In this document: piece by piece, positions 1-7,034 of the stretch
Position numbering within the stretch: the first letter of the stretch is position 1
Layout: each line of letters opens with the position of its first letter
NCBI GenBank assembly: GCA_020056515.1
Contig: JAGVHP010000049.1
Coordinates: 1-9,970 of the forward strand
DNA: 9,970 bases
From: Candidatus Shapirobacteria bacterium
GTDB taxonomy: Bacteria; Patescibacteriota; Microgenomatia; UBA12405
Direction of reading: 5' to 3'
Translations under genes and position numbers: made by a program
The notes under the pieces: generated by a model
Seen by the model: the letters and a program-made list of their open reading frames with translations, nothing else
Databases searched by the model: none
What the model was told of the DNA's origin: nothing

Positions 1-738
1 ATGAAGAAATTGGTAGCTAAAGGTTTTTTGGCCATGCTGCCACCTCTAATGGTTAAGTCCCAAACCGAATGGGGTTGCGGCTATACCAGTAATAAAAATT
101 TAATGGGAGCTTATTATTCTATTCCCGAAGACAACTTAGTCTTTATTAGTTCCTCCGAGCATTCGGTCGTCCCCTATCATCAAAATGAAATTTTAGCCGA
201 GTCAGTCTTTCCCTTAAAATACGTCAATTTTTCTCCCTGCTTCCGACGCGAATCCGGTACCTACGGCAAAGATATGAAAGGTATGCTTCGGGTTCATCAC
301 TTTAACAAAGTCGAAATGAATGTCTTTACTCTGCCGGACTTAAAAATTTCCGATGCCATGCAGTTAGAAATGCTTTCTATTGAAGAAGAAATTTTAGCCG
401 ACTTCGGTCTTCATTATCAGGTCCTTAATTGCTGCACCGGTGATTTACCCCAACCCAACCGCCGGATGTACGACATCAATTGCTGGTTTCCCGGATTAGG
501 TGAATACAAGGAAACTGGCTCCTGCAGTAATTGCACCGATTATCAAGCCCGACGTCTCAACACCAAAGTTAAAATAAATGGCAAAAATGAATTTGTCCAT
601 ATTCTCAATTCCACCACTGTTTCTGACCGGGCCATGTTGGCAATTATGGAAAATTTCCAAACCAAAGACGGATCTATTAATATTCCCGATTGCCTCCGAG
701 CCTTAACCGGCTTTTCGGTAATCAAATCACATCGCTAG
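1..738 (+). CDS. serS: Seryl-tRNA synthetase, C-terminal part (5' end outside window)
   Basis: This enzyme charges tRNA-Ser with serine in the cytoplasm. The 245 visible residues cover the class II catalytic core. Motif 2 is FRRESGTYGKDMKGMLRVHHF (residues 82-102, first half FRRESGTYG) and continues into KVEM. The block TGDLP...YDINCWFPGLGEYKETGSCSNC follows, and then motif 3 around NSTTVSDRAMLAIMEN, which keeps its arginine. Whole bacterial SerRS proteins are about 420 residues, so the N-terminal coiled-coil arm and part of the core lie upstream, and the ATG at base 1 is simply an internal Met codon. The usual serine-binding TxE loop (typically IPTAEV) reads ISSSEH here, a Thr-to-Ser change. 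The gene ends with TAG and is followed by a hairpin terminator, so it is probably transcribed separately from secA. Confidence 0.95.
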   Translation: MKKLVAKGFLAMLPPLMVKSQTEWGCGYTSNKNLMGAYYSIPEDNLVFISSSEHSVVPYHQNEILAESVFPLKYVNFSPCFRRESGTYGKDMKGMLRVHHFNKVEMNVFTLPDLKISDAMQLEMLSIEEEILADFGLHYQVLNCCTGDLPQPNRRMYDINCWFPGLGEYKETGSCSNCTDYQARRLNTKVKINGKNEFVHILNSTTVSDRAMLAIMENFQTKDGSINIPDCLRALTGFSVIKSHR

Positions 739-750
739 AGGAGCCACTTT

Positions 751-794
751 ACCCGCCAAAGTCCCCAAAGACGGCGGCGGGTGAGTCTTTTATT
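751..794 (+). terminator. Rho-independent terminator after serS
   Basis: ACCCGCC (751-757) pairs perfectly with GGCGGGT (776-782). Weaker flanking pairs extend the stem, the loop is about 18 nt, and the T-rich run TCTTTTATT follows at 786-794. It begins 12 nt after the serS stop codon and ends just before the secA -10 box. The loop is long for a classic terminator, so this is probable rather than certain. Confidence 0.6.
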
Positions 795-795
795 A

Positions 796-809
796 GGTAT
801 AATTCACCA
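796..809 (+). promoter_or_regulatory. secA promoter -10 box, predicted leaderless start
   Basis: GGTATAAT lies at 796-803, with a perfect TATAAT at 798-803. Only six bases (TCACCA) separate it from the secA ATG at 810. A start about 7 nt after the box would fall on or next to the ATG, giving an mRNA without a 5' leader. No Shine-Dalgarno sequence and no good -35 box are visible; the -35 position falls inside the GC-rich terminator stem. The same arrangement recurs before several other genes here. Confidence 0.6.
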
Positions 810-3536
810 ATGTTTAAATTCATCTCCAAATTTTTTGACGAAAATGCCCGCCGGCTCAAAACTTATCAGCCTATAGTTGACAAAATCAACGCTCTTGAGG
901 CCAAAACTAAAAAGCTAACCGATAAACAATTATTGGCCAAAACCGACGAATTCAAAAAACGCCTATCCAAGGGTGAAACTCTCGATGATCTTTTACCCGA
1001 AGCCTATGCTGTGGTCCGCGAAGCCATTGGCCGTACCATTAAACAACGCGCCTTTGATGTCCAGTTAATGGCGGCTATTGCCCTCCATCAGGGATCTATT
1101 GCCGAACAACGAACGGGAGAGGGTAAAACCCACTCGGTTATCTTTCCCGCCTACCTCAATGCCCTCACTGGCCTTGGCGTCCATATTATCACCCCCAACG
1201 ATTATCTCACCCGCGTCGGCACCGGTTGGTATCCTCAGGCTCTCAATTTATTAGGAGTGTCCACTTCGGCTATTGTCCACGAAGAATCCTTTATTTTAGA
1301 TCCCACCTATACCGATCCTAGCGAAACCGTTGACGACCGTCTGGCTCATCTTCGCCCCATCACCCGTCAGGAGGCCTACCGCGCCGATGTTACTTATGGC
1401 ACCAACAACGAATTTGGATTTGATTACCTCCGCGACCACATGGTCAAATCCTTTGATCAAAAAGTCCAGCGTCCCGAATTTAATTTTGCTATTGTTGACG
1501 AAGTTGACTTTGTTTTAATTGACGAAGCCCGCACTCCCTTAATCATTTCCTCGCCTAATTCCCAACCTGTCGATAAATACTATCAATTCGCCAAAATTGC
1601 CGCTCAATTGCAACCCACCGATTATGTAGTTGATGAAAAATCCAAAAGCGCCACCCTCTCTGAATTCGGCATCCGCCGGGTGGAAAAGATCCTAAATATC
1701 GGCAATCTTTATGAGGAATCTTTTGAAACCATTCATTATATTGAAAATGCTATCAAAGCGGAGACTCTTTTTCACAAAGACAAAGATTATGTCATCAAAG
1801 ACGGCGAAATTATCATTGTCGACGAATTTACCGGGCGACTCATGCAGGGCCGCCGCTGGTCTGACGGTCTTCATCAGGCGGTTGAAGCCAAAGAAGACGT
1901 CAAAGTCCAACAGGAATCCCAAACCTGGGCCACCATTACTTTTCAAAATTATTTTAGGCTTTACAAAAAACTATCCGGCATGACCGGCACTGCCGCCACC
2001 GAGGCCGAGGAATTTAGAAAAATTTATAAGCTCGAAGTAGTTACCATTCCCACCAATCAAAATCTAATCAGAATTGACTCCGAAGATTTGATTTTCAAAA
2101 ATCAGCGGGCCAAATATGCTGCTATTGCTGCCAAAGTCGCCGAGCTTTATACCAAAGGTCAACCGGTACTGATTGGCACCACCTCTATAGCCAAAAATGA
2201 AATTGTGGCCTCGATGCTCAAAAACAAAGGTATTCCCTTTCAGATGTTAAATGCCAAAAACCACCGCTCCGAAGCTGAAATTATAGCCCGGGCCGGTAAA
2301 TTAAAAGCGGTAACTGTGGCTACCAACATGGCCGGCCGGGGAGTCGATATTATTTTAGGAGGACCTAGTGATAAACAAAGCCCCAAAGATTGGCAAAAAG
2401 AACACGATGAAGTCGTCCGTCTCGGTGGTCTCTTTGTCATCGGCACCGAACGCCACGAATCCCGCCGCATCGACAATCAGCTTCGGGGACGAAGTGGCCG
2501 TCAGGGTGATCCGGGTTTTTCCCAGTTTCATGTGGCCCTTGACGATGATTTAATGCGCATTTTTGGAGGCGATAAAATTTCCGGATTAATGACCCGCTTT
2601 AATATGCCCGAAAACGAGGCTCTAACTCATCCTCTGGTCTCCCGCGTTTTGGAACAAATTCAGGTCAAGGTCGAAGGTTACAATTTTGATATCCGTAAAA
2701 ATCTGGTCGAATACGATGATGTTATCAACAAACAACGTCAAATAATTTATTCTCTTCGCGATTCTACCCTTCAACAGGCCAAAATCGATCCGGCTAAAAA
2801 TAACCAAAAAATCGAAGAAGTTTTAGGTTCTGAAATCAGCCGTTTAGTTCTAAGTCTCCCTGATCCGGAAGCTCTGGCCCTGGAATTTTCCGAAATTCTT
2901 CCCTTAAATCCTCTTGACCGCCGCCGACTGGAAAAGGATTTGGCCACCGTACCGGATAAATCCATTCATCTGACCAAAATTTTGCTGGATCAATGGCAGG
3001 AGCGGCAAAAGTATTTCGGTGACACCATTGGTCATGACATTGTCACCTACGCCATTATTGAAGCCCTCGATCCGCTTTGGGTGGGACACCTCACCGCCCT
3101 TGATGATCTTCGTGACGGCGTCCGGCTTCGCGGTTACGCCCAAAAAGATCCGCTCATCGAATACCGCAAAGAAGGCTACGAAATGTTTCAAGCTTTAATG
3201 CGCCGTTTCGAGGCCAATCTCTGCCGGATGCTTTTCCGCCTCGAACCCATCGACAAACCGGCTTTTGTTCCTCATCAAGTCACCGAAGCCCGCGGTGAAG
3301 TCATTGATCCGAACTTGCCCGCCGACTCGTCCGCCGAAGTCTTGACGAAGGCGGAAGCCGCCAAACAATCCTCTTCCCGCGGTACCTATGTCGAGCCCAG
3401 TGCCGCCCCCACTCTCGGTTCACCCGCCAAAGCTTTAGCGACGGTGGGCCGCAACGATCCCTGCTGGTGTGGTAAAAAAGATTCCAACGGTAAACCAGTT
3501 AAGTGGAAAAGGTGTCACTATCCCGCTCTTTCTTAA
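810..3536 (+). CDS. secA: Preprotein translocase ATPase SecA
   Basis: SecA is the motor ATPase that drives unfolded preproteins through SecYEG at the cytoplasmic membrane. The 908-residue product has all landmarks in order. They are Walker A TGEGKT (about 102-107), ITPNDYLTRV, GTNNEFGFDYLRD, Walker B VDEVDFVLIDEART (229-242), SGMTGTA (389-395), ATNMAGRGVDIILGG (504-518) and GTERHESRRIDNQLRGRSGRQGDPG (545-569). The tail is a SEC-C zinc motif with C885, C887, C902 and H903; it carries about six extra residues between the Cys pairs compared with the usual CxCGSGKKYKKCH. An in-frame ATG at 690 would overlap serS and run through its terminator. The ATG at 810 starts a normal SecA N-terminus (FKFISKFF) and follows a -10 box, so it is preferred. 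The last 36 bases are repeated in recoded form at 7503-7538, and an HNH gene overlaps this end antisense. Confidence 0.97.
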   Translation: MFKFISKFFDENARRLKTYQPIVDKINALEAKTKKLTDKQLLAKTDEFKKRLSKGETLDDLLPEAYAVVREAIGRTIKQRAFDVQLMAAIALHQGSIAEQRTGEGKTHSVIFPAYLNALTGLGVHIITPNDYLTRVGTGWYPQALNLLGVSTSAIVHEESFILDPTYTDPSETVDDRLAHLRPITRQEAYRADVTYGTNNEFGFDYLRDHMVKSFDQKVQRPEFNFAIVDEVDFVLIDEARTPLIISSPNSQPVDKYYQFAKIAAQLQPTDYVVDEKSKSATLSEFGIRRVEKILNIGNLYEESFETIHYIENAIKAETLFHKDKDYVIKDGEIIIVDEFTGRLMQGRRWSDGLHQAVEAKEDVKVQQESQTWATITFQNYFRLYKKLSGMTGTAATEAEEFRKIYKLEVVTIPTNQNLIRIDSEDLIFKNQRAKYAAIAAKVAELYTKGQPVLIGTTSIAKNEIVASMLKNKGIPFQMLNAKNHRSEAEIIARAGKLKAVTVATNMAGRGVDIILGGPSDKQSPKDWQKEHDEVVRLGGLFVIGTERHESRRIDNQLRGRSGRQGDPGFSQFHVALDDDLMRIFGGDKISGLMTRFNMPENEALTHPLVSRVLEQIQVKVEGYNFDIRKNLVEYDDVINKQRQIIYSLRDSTLQQAKIDPAKNNQKIEEVLGSEISRLVLSLPDPEALALEFSEILPLNPLDRRRLEKDLATVPDKSIHLTKILLDQWQERQKYFGDTIGHDIVTYAIIEALDPLWVGHLTALDDLRDGVRLRGYAQKDPLIEYRKEGYEMFQALMRRFEANLCRMLFRLEPIDKPAFVPHQVTEARGEVIDPNLPADSSAEVLTKAEAAKQSSSRGTYVEPSAAPTLGSPAKALATVGRNDPCWCGKKDSNGKPVKWKRCHYPALS

Positions 3537-3981
3537 TTTTAAACCCAATATTTTTATAAAATTCGATCATAAAAGGTTTTAGTTTGGTTTCAATGTCTTC
3601 TCGGTTTTCAATACAAACTAGTTTTCGAGTTATTACAGCATGGCAAGTTGGACAAAGAATTGCCCAATCTGAAATTTGTGTCGATTTAGGAATTATATGA
3701 TGCAATTCGGTAACTGGAAGATTACAGACCTCACAATTTTTGCCATACACCTTCATTCCGTCTGATTTATGTTTTTGTTTAGATGTTCCTTTTCTGTTCT
3801 TCCATAAATCAAATTGCATACGATAATATTTGACCGCCTCAGATGATAAATTAAGTGATTTTGATATTTCCTTATCAGTCATATTTTTCCAATTTTGTCT
3901 TATAAATGTTCTCTCACCCCTTAATAATTGATTAGTTCTGGGACGAAGACCAGCTGAGGCTGTACCGAAAAATTCGAACAT
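3499..3981 (-). CDS. HNH endonuclease with N-terminal helix-turn-helix (homing type)
   Basis: This 160-residue protein has a putative helix-turn-helix at about residues 24-60 (FIRQNWKNMTDKEISKSL, then SSEAVKYYR). A zinc-ribbon HNH nuclease follows: C83xxC86, HHIIPKS with H94 and H95, and LCPTCH with C110, C113 and H114. The usual middle Asn (as in NLILLCPNCH) is Asp105 here, so activity is likely but not certain. Free-standing HNH enzymes of this type usually act as homing endonucleases in introns or between genes. The chosen ATG at 3981 has TATTTT six bases upstream. A GTG at 4131 is also open, but its extra 50 codons run through the GC-rich inverted repeat and look non-coding. The stop codon sits on the junction with secA, and the last 12 codons are antisense to the SecA tail. 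Confidence 0.8.
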   Translation of the reverse strand: MFEFFGTASAGLRPRTNQLLRGERTFIRQNWKNMTDKEISKSLNLSSEAVKYYRMQFDLWKNRKGTSKQKHKSDGMKVYGKNCEVCNLPVTELHHIIPKSTQISDWAILCPTCHAVITRKLVCIENREDIETKLKPFMIEFYKNIGFKIKKERDSDTFST

Positions 3982-4050
3982 ATTTTCAAAATAAATTCTC
4001 GCCCCGCATCGCCGCGGGTGGGGGCGTGGCGAAAAAAGCGGGGCTCGATT
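3958..4050 (+). repeat. GC-rich inverted repeat, left copy (A)
   Basis: This stretch matches the reverse complement of 7089-7184 nearly end to end. A 33-base stretch starting at 3995 is identical, and only a few substitutions plus a 3-base length difference occur elsewhere. It contains a two-part hairpin: GCCCCGC (4001-4007) pairs with GCGGGGC (4038-4044), and TCGCC (4009-4013) pairs with GGCGA (4028-4032). The hairpin is far richer in GC than its surroundings. It overlaps the 5' end of the HNH gene. With copy B it brackets the regulator and radical SAM cassette. Confidence 0.85.
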
Positions 4051-4160
4051 AAAAATTATTTTTTGCGCGCGCGATTTTAATATCTCTAAAACAAAAAGCA
4101 ATACAATTACCTCAAATGAAGTGAAGGACACTAGGCCAAACAGAGAAAATATAGGTCAAA

Positions 4161-5210
4161 CTAACAATACAATATATATCCCTTACCCCGCACCGTCATA
4201 ATTCTGGCTGATAGGATATTATTTATCTTCAGTTTCTGTCTGATTTGAAATACCACCTTATTTATGGCATATAAACTAAATTTATCTAAGTACAAATCTC
4301 CCCACATCTTCTGAGCTATTTCCTCATATACCACTAAATTACCGTTTTTTGACATAAGTAGTACTAGCACGTCTTTTTCTTGGTTAGTCAACGATTTAAG
4401 AGGTATTCCATTCTCCTTATAAACTATATCGCTTTCATAATATATTGAAGGATCCAGCGAAAAGCCAAGTTCATTCAAATATTTCTTTGATTCGGCATAA
4501 ACAACGGTATCTTTTTCAATATTCACCGAGCTTAATGTCGGTACAAATCTAGGTAACAATTTGTTAATGGTAGTGAACTTGAAAAAAAAGTCGGATACAC
4601 TTTCAGTAATTAGCCAATCACTATTTTTAGCATAATGATTACGAATCTCAGAAGTTATAGGCAAATACAATTTACGAACTACCGCTGAAAATAACAATTT
4701 TGGTATTACCGATACGTCTTGATCTATCCGTAAATGAATGTTTATTTCATCCTTATTATTCAGCAAATTATAAGTACCAGAGGATCCAAAAGTTGTGGGT
4801 AAAATATTTACTGTCCTTATCGAGGAAAAGTCAATCTCAAAAGTATCCCTCATTATCTTAAAAAATTTATCCCCATTTTCCTCCCATTCGGCTCTAATCT
4901 TCTTCGTTGACTCTTCAGAAACATTTGATATAGGTTTTAGGTCATCAACGACATTTTCATATGAAGACAGAAACGACAACGGCTTATCAAACTTATATGC
5001 CTCGTTTTTCAATTTTTCCCAATCGGAGGAGGAGATGGGTTTTGAGGTTCTAGGAAAATATACAATTTTCTTGGCAATATCACCCTTAGCAGGTAAATAT
5101 GGCAATACATTAAAAAACAACTGGCCATAGATACCGTGGGCAATCACCTTAGCCGTATAAAAATATCGATTGACTTCATTTTCACTGTTTATCACCCAAT
5201 TTATTTTCAC
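4161..5210 (-). CDS. Winged-helix (OmpR/PhoB-type) regulator with unusual N-terminal domain
   Basis: The 349-residue protein ends in a clear Trans_reg_C winged helix (about 274-348). It includes SLTNQEKDVLVLLMSKNG, EEIAQKMWGD, a recognition-helix region INKVVFQIRQKL, and the wing MTVRGKGYIL. No response-regulator receiver domain is present. I do not recognise residues 1-260. Residues 155-210 are faintly like a degenerate gluzincin peptidase: a strand, a helix KLLFSAVVRKL where HExxH would sit, then WLITESVSDFF like the usual W..EG.A.Y helix, with no zinc ligands. The start is GTG; no upstream ATG exists and the next in-frame Met is near residue 120. TATAAT lies six bases upstream. The divergent neighbours are a Cys-rich peptide and a radical SAM enzyme, so it probably controls them and itself. 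Confidence 0.8.
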   Translation of the reverse strand: MKINWVINSENEVNRYFYTAKVIAHGIYGQLFFNVLPYLPAKGDIAKKIVYFPRTSKPISSSDWEKLKNEAYKFDKPLSFLSSYENVVDDLKPISNVSEESTKKIRAEWEENGDKFFKIMRDTFEIDFSSIRTVNILPTTFGSSGTYNLLNNKDEINIHLRIDQDVSVIPKLLFSAVVRKLYLPITSEIRNHYAKNSDWLITESVSDFFFKFTTINKLLPRFVPTLSSVNIEKDTVVYAESKKYLNELGFSLDPSIYYESDIVYKENGIPLKSLTNQEKDVLVLLMSKNGNLVVYEEIAQKMWGDLYLDKFSLYAINKVVFQIRQKLKINNILSARIMTVRGKGYILYC

Positions 5211-5216
5211 CTGCTG

Positions 5217-5222
5217 ATTATA
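5217..5222 (-). promoter_or_regulatory. -10 box of the regulator gene, predicted leaderless
   Basis: Read on the minus strand, a perfect TATAAT is followed by CAGCAG and then the GTG start at 5210. The spacing of six bases matches that before secA and the HIT gene. The region where a -35 box should be is taken up by the tandem 11-bp repeat. Confidence 0.65.
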
Positions 5223-5226
5223 GCAC

Positions 5227-5248
5227 TTAGTAAGAATTTAGTAAGAAT
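5227..5248 (+). promoter_or_regulatory. Tandem 11-bp direct repeat, likely regulator operator
   Basis: TTAGTAAGAAT occurs twice back to back (5227-5237 and 5238-5248) without mismatch. OmpR/PhoB-family winged helices bind head-to-tail as dimers to direct repeats of about 11 bp, so the period fits the neighbouring regulator's DNA-binding domain. The repeat lies between the two divergent -10 boxes, 4 bp from the regulator box and 9 bp from the peptide box, where it could act on both promoters. Binding by this regulator is inferred. Confidence 0.65.
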
Positions 5249-5257
5249 TCTGTCCTC

Positions 5258-5263
5258 AATAAT
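5258..5263 (+). promoter_or_regulatory. -10 box of the peptide and radical SAM operon
   Basis: AATAAT (5 of 6 to consensus) is followed by five bases (CCTAT) and the ATG at 5269. No -35 box is seen at the right distance. Instead the tandem repeat ends nine bases upstream, as at promoters where a PhoB-like activator replaces the -35 contact. Confidence 0.5.
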
Positions 5264-5268
5264 CCTAT

Positions 5269-5406
5269 ATGTTGAAGTTATATCATCCATTCACGAAAAT
5301 ATTTAAACTGTCTCGCAAAATAGTCTTTAACGAATGTGATTGCGCTTGTCCTGACCCCAAAAGTTCCAAAGTCACCTTTGTCAAACGAACTATAGTCACT
5401 AGATAG
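5269..5406 (+). CDS. Cys-rich 45-residue peptide, candidate RiPP precursor
   Basis: The small ORF encodes 45 residues. It has a basic, hydrophobic leader-like half (starting MLKLYHPFTKIFKLSRK), then a Cys cluster NECDCACPDP with Cys at 23, 25 and 27, and a tail KSSKVTFVKRTIVTR. The stop codon is 2 nt before the radical SAM start, so the two are probably translated together. A -10 box lies five bases before the ATG. Peptides modified by radical SAM enzymes are usually 30-80 residues, often Cys-rich, and encoded directly next to the enzyme, which this matches. I do not recognise the family, and no Gly-Gly cleavage site is seen. A chance ORF cannot be excluded by eye alone. Confidence 0.65.
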   Translation: MLKLYHPFTKIFKLSRKIVFNECDCACPDPKSSKVTFVKRTIVTR

Positions 5407-5408
5407 CC

Positions 5409-6878
5409 ATGAAGACGTACAAGATCACTGAGGGCGTTAAAACGCTTAGATACCCCAAATATCTTCATCGTCAAAATGAAACCATCGTAAATTGGGGCAA
5501 AGAAATTGGCGCCTATTCACCAGTAACCAATGAAATTTGTCTTTTAGATAGCACTGAGAGAAAAATTCTACAATCCCTCTATTTATCATCTGCAAAGACA
5601 ATTGATGGAATTTCAAAAAGTACCAATCTGCCTTTGGCAACAGTACGACGTTTAGTTACCAACCTTGTCCGTCACCAGTTAATAGTAGATCCTAATCTAG
5701 AAAAAGAAGTGGTCATTGAGTACAACACTACCACCGCCCAGCTTTATGTCAAACTAACCGAAGGTTGCAACTTTGCCTGCCCCGGTTGTGTCACCGCCTC
5801 TGATAAAATCCCACCCAATCAAGCCAAAATCCTAGATCAAGATACCCTGCAAATTTATTTGGAAAGTTTTCTTCGATCAGCTGATGAGAAACAAATAAAA
5901 TCTGTAAAAATAAAATGGGCCGGTGGCGAACCACTTCTTCCCATTTCTTACAAACTGATTGTTGCCAGTCAACCATATCTTCAGAAGCTAATCAAAAAGT
6001 ATCCTAAAATTTCATTAGAGCAGGTCATTTTAACCAATGGAGTCTTTATCAATCATCAAAGCACTCTTTTCGCCAAGAAGCACCATATTAGATTCAGTAT
6101 CAGTCTTTGGGGAACTAAAAAAATCCAAGATCAAGAGAGACGTCCCAGAAACCATCAAGAATCCTATTCTAAAATTATAGAAAACATCTGTTTATTAGAA
6201 AATGTCGGCACAGGCTACTCTCTCAATCACGTCATCACCCCTTCAAATGCCAAGCACTTTGCTAACTTTATCAACAGTATGTGGAACACCAATCATTCAT
6301 CTTTTATCGGTAAACAAAGTGACATCAACCATCCCATTCCACTATACATTGCCTTTTACCGACCACAATCTTTTTACCAACAAGACATACTTACCAAACA
6401 ATATTGTCTGATGGAACAAGGTCTTAGAAGTGGATTTTCAGAAATCAAAAAAATGATCAATCTCGGTATAGAAATTCAACCTCTCAATCGAATTGATTAC
6501 CTAAACTTAAGTGGTATGACTCCAGCCGCCTGTGGCAGCGGATACAATTACGTTGCTGTAGGACCGAAGGGTGCTGTTTCATGTCACGAAGAACTTTTAG
6601 ACATGAAAGACAATCTGGATAAAATCATAAAAGGGGTCAATATATTTGACCTAGTCAACCAAGACCAATTACTCGAACGGTCTTTATATCTTGGCACCAA
6701 TATCAAATTTGAACAATATAAATATATTGGGTTACATGGGGGTCAGGGGTGCCCGCGCATGAGGAAGATAGAAAATAAAGGCGATTTATCAATATCTGGC
6801 AGCGTCACCAAATTTTATCTTTCTATTTTGAACGAATTACTTTCTTTAGAATGTCTACAACAAATTAGATTTAAATAA
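5409..6878 (+). CDS. Radical SAM peptide maturase with PqqD-like N-terminus and SPASM/twitch-like C-terminus
   Basis: This 489-residue enzyme has the canonical CX3CX2C iron-sulfur motif, CNFACPGC (C120, C124, C127), and the SAM-binding GGEP (172-175). An N-terminal winged-helix segment at about 40-95 (LDSTERKILQSL ... ATVRRLVTNLVRHQLIV) resembles PqqD-type RiPP recognition domains. The C-terminus has CGSGYNYVAVGPKGAVSC (C375, C392) and GGQGCPRMR (C448), typical of SPASM or twitch domains that bind a second cluster, though fewer Cys are visible than in a full SPASM. This architecture usually crosslinks or otherwise modifies a ribosomal peptide. The likely substrate is the Cys-rich peptide ending 2 nt upstream. 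No Shine-Dalgarno sequence precedes the ATG. Anaerobic-SME-like maturase activity on a protein is a weaker alternative. Confidence 0.85.
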   Translation: MKTYKITEGVKTLRYPKYLHRQNETIVNWGKEIGAYSPVTNEICLLDSTERKILQSLYLSSAKTIDGISKSTNLPLATVRRLVTNLVRHQLIVDPNLEKEVVIEYNTTTAQLYVKLTEGCNFACPGCVTASDKIPPNQAKILDQDTLQIYLESFLRSADEKQIKSVKIKWAGGEPLLPISYKLIVASQPYLQKLIKKYPKISLEQVILTNGVFINHQSTLFAKKHHIRFSISLWGTKKIQDQERRPRNHQESYSKIIENICLLENVGTGYSLNHVITPSNAKHFANFINSMWNTNHSSFIGKQSDINHPIPLYIAFYRPQSFYQQDILTKQYCLMEQGLRSGFSEIKKMINLGIEIQPLNRIDYLNLSGMTPAACGSGYNYVAVGPKGAVSCHEELLDMKDNLDKIIKGVNIFDLVNQDQLLERSLYLGTNIKFEQYKYIGLHGGQGCPRMRKIENKGDLSISGSVTKFYLSILNELLSLECLQQIRFK

Positions 6879-6883
6879 AGTCA

Positions 6884-6900
6884 TCACCACGACGTGGTGA
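6884..6900. terminator. Short perfect hairpin between convergent reading frames
   Basis: TCACCAC (6884-6890) and GTGGTGA (6894-6900) form a perfect 7-bp stem with a 3-base loop, six bases after the radical SAM stop. The plus side lacks a T-run (CCCAAAACTC follows). On the minus strand TTTATTT follows after a few bases, so it would terminate minus-strand transcription better. It may act as a weak bidirectional terminator. Confidence 0.4.
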
Positions 6901-6924
6901 CCCAAAACTCTAATTAAAGCATCA

Positions 6925-7020
6925 TTAAAAAAGTTGAATCTTATCGTTAATTTCAATCCTTAACTCGTCCACAATTTCACGTTTTAAGGTTTTTCCCGTT
7001 ACAGAATGTTCATACTTGGT
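6925..7020 (-). pseudogene. Open, coding-like 31-codon remnant without a start codon
   Basis: The minus strand is open between an in-frame TAA at 7021-7023 and a TAA at 6925-6927. It encodes KYEHSVTGKTLKREIVDEL followed by RIEINDKIQLF. The amphipathic, charged composition looks like a protein C-terminus, but no ATG, GTG or TTG start fits and I recognise no family. It may be a scrap of a gene disrupted when the cassette formed, or chance. It lies in the otherwise gene-free stretch between the radical SAM gene and repeat B. Confidence 0.2.
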
Positions 7021-7034
7021 TTAAGGAAAATTTA

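Noticed and set aside
690..809. Upstream start giving SecA 40 extra residues
   Set aside because: It would overlap serS by 49 bases and translate through the terminator hairpin and -10 box. The extra residues do not look like SecA, whereas the ATG at 810 gives a typical N-terminus.
3982..4131. GTG-started N-terminal extension of the HNH protein
   Set aside because: The added 50 codons pass through the GC-rich inverted repeat, which is also found elsewhere in another frame. No known domain or promoter box supports them.
5391..5396. TATAGT as a separate promoter for the radical SAM gene
   Set aside because: It lies inside the peptide gene 12 nt before the ATG, not at the usual 5-6 nt, and has no -35 partner. 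A 2-nt gap favours one shared operon.
5283..5474. 63-codon minus-strand ORF antisense to the peptide gene and radical SAM start
   Set aside because: It overlaps two better supported plus-strand genes, has no promoter box, and shows no recognisable domain.
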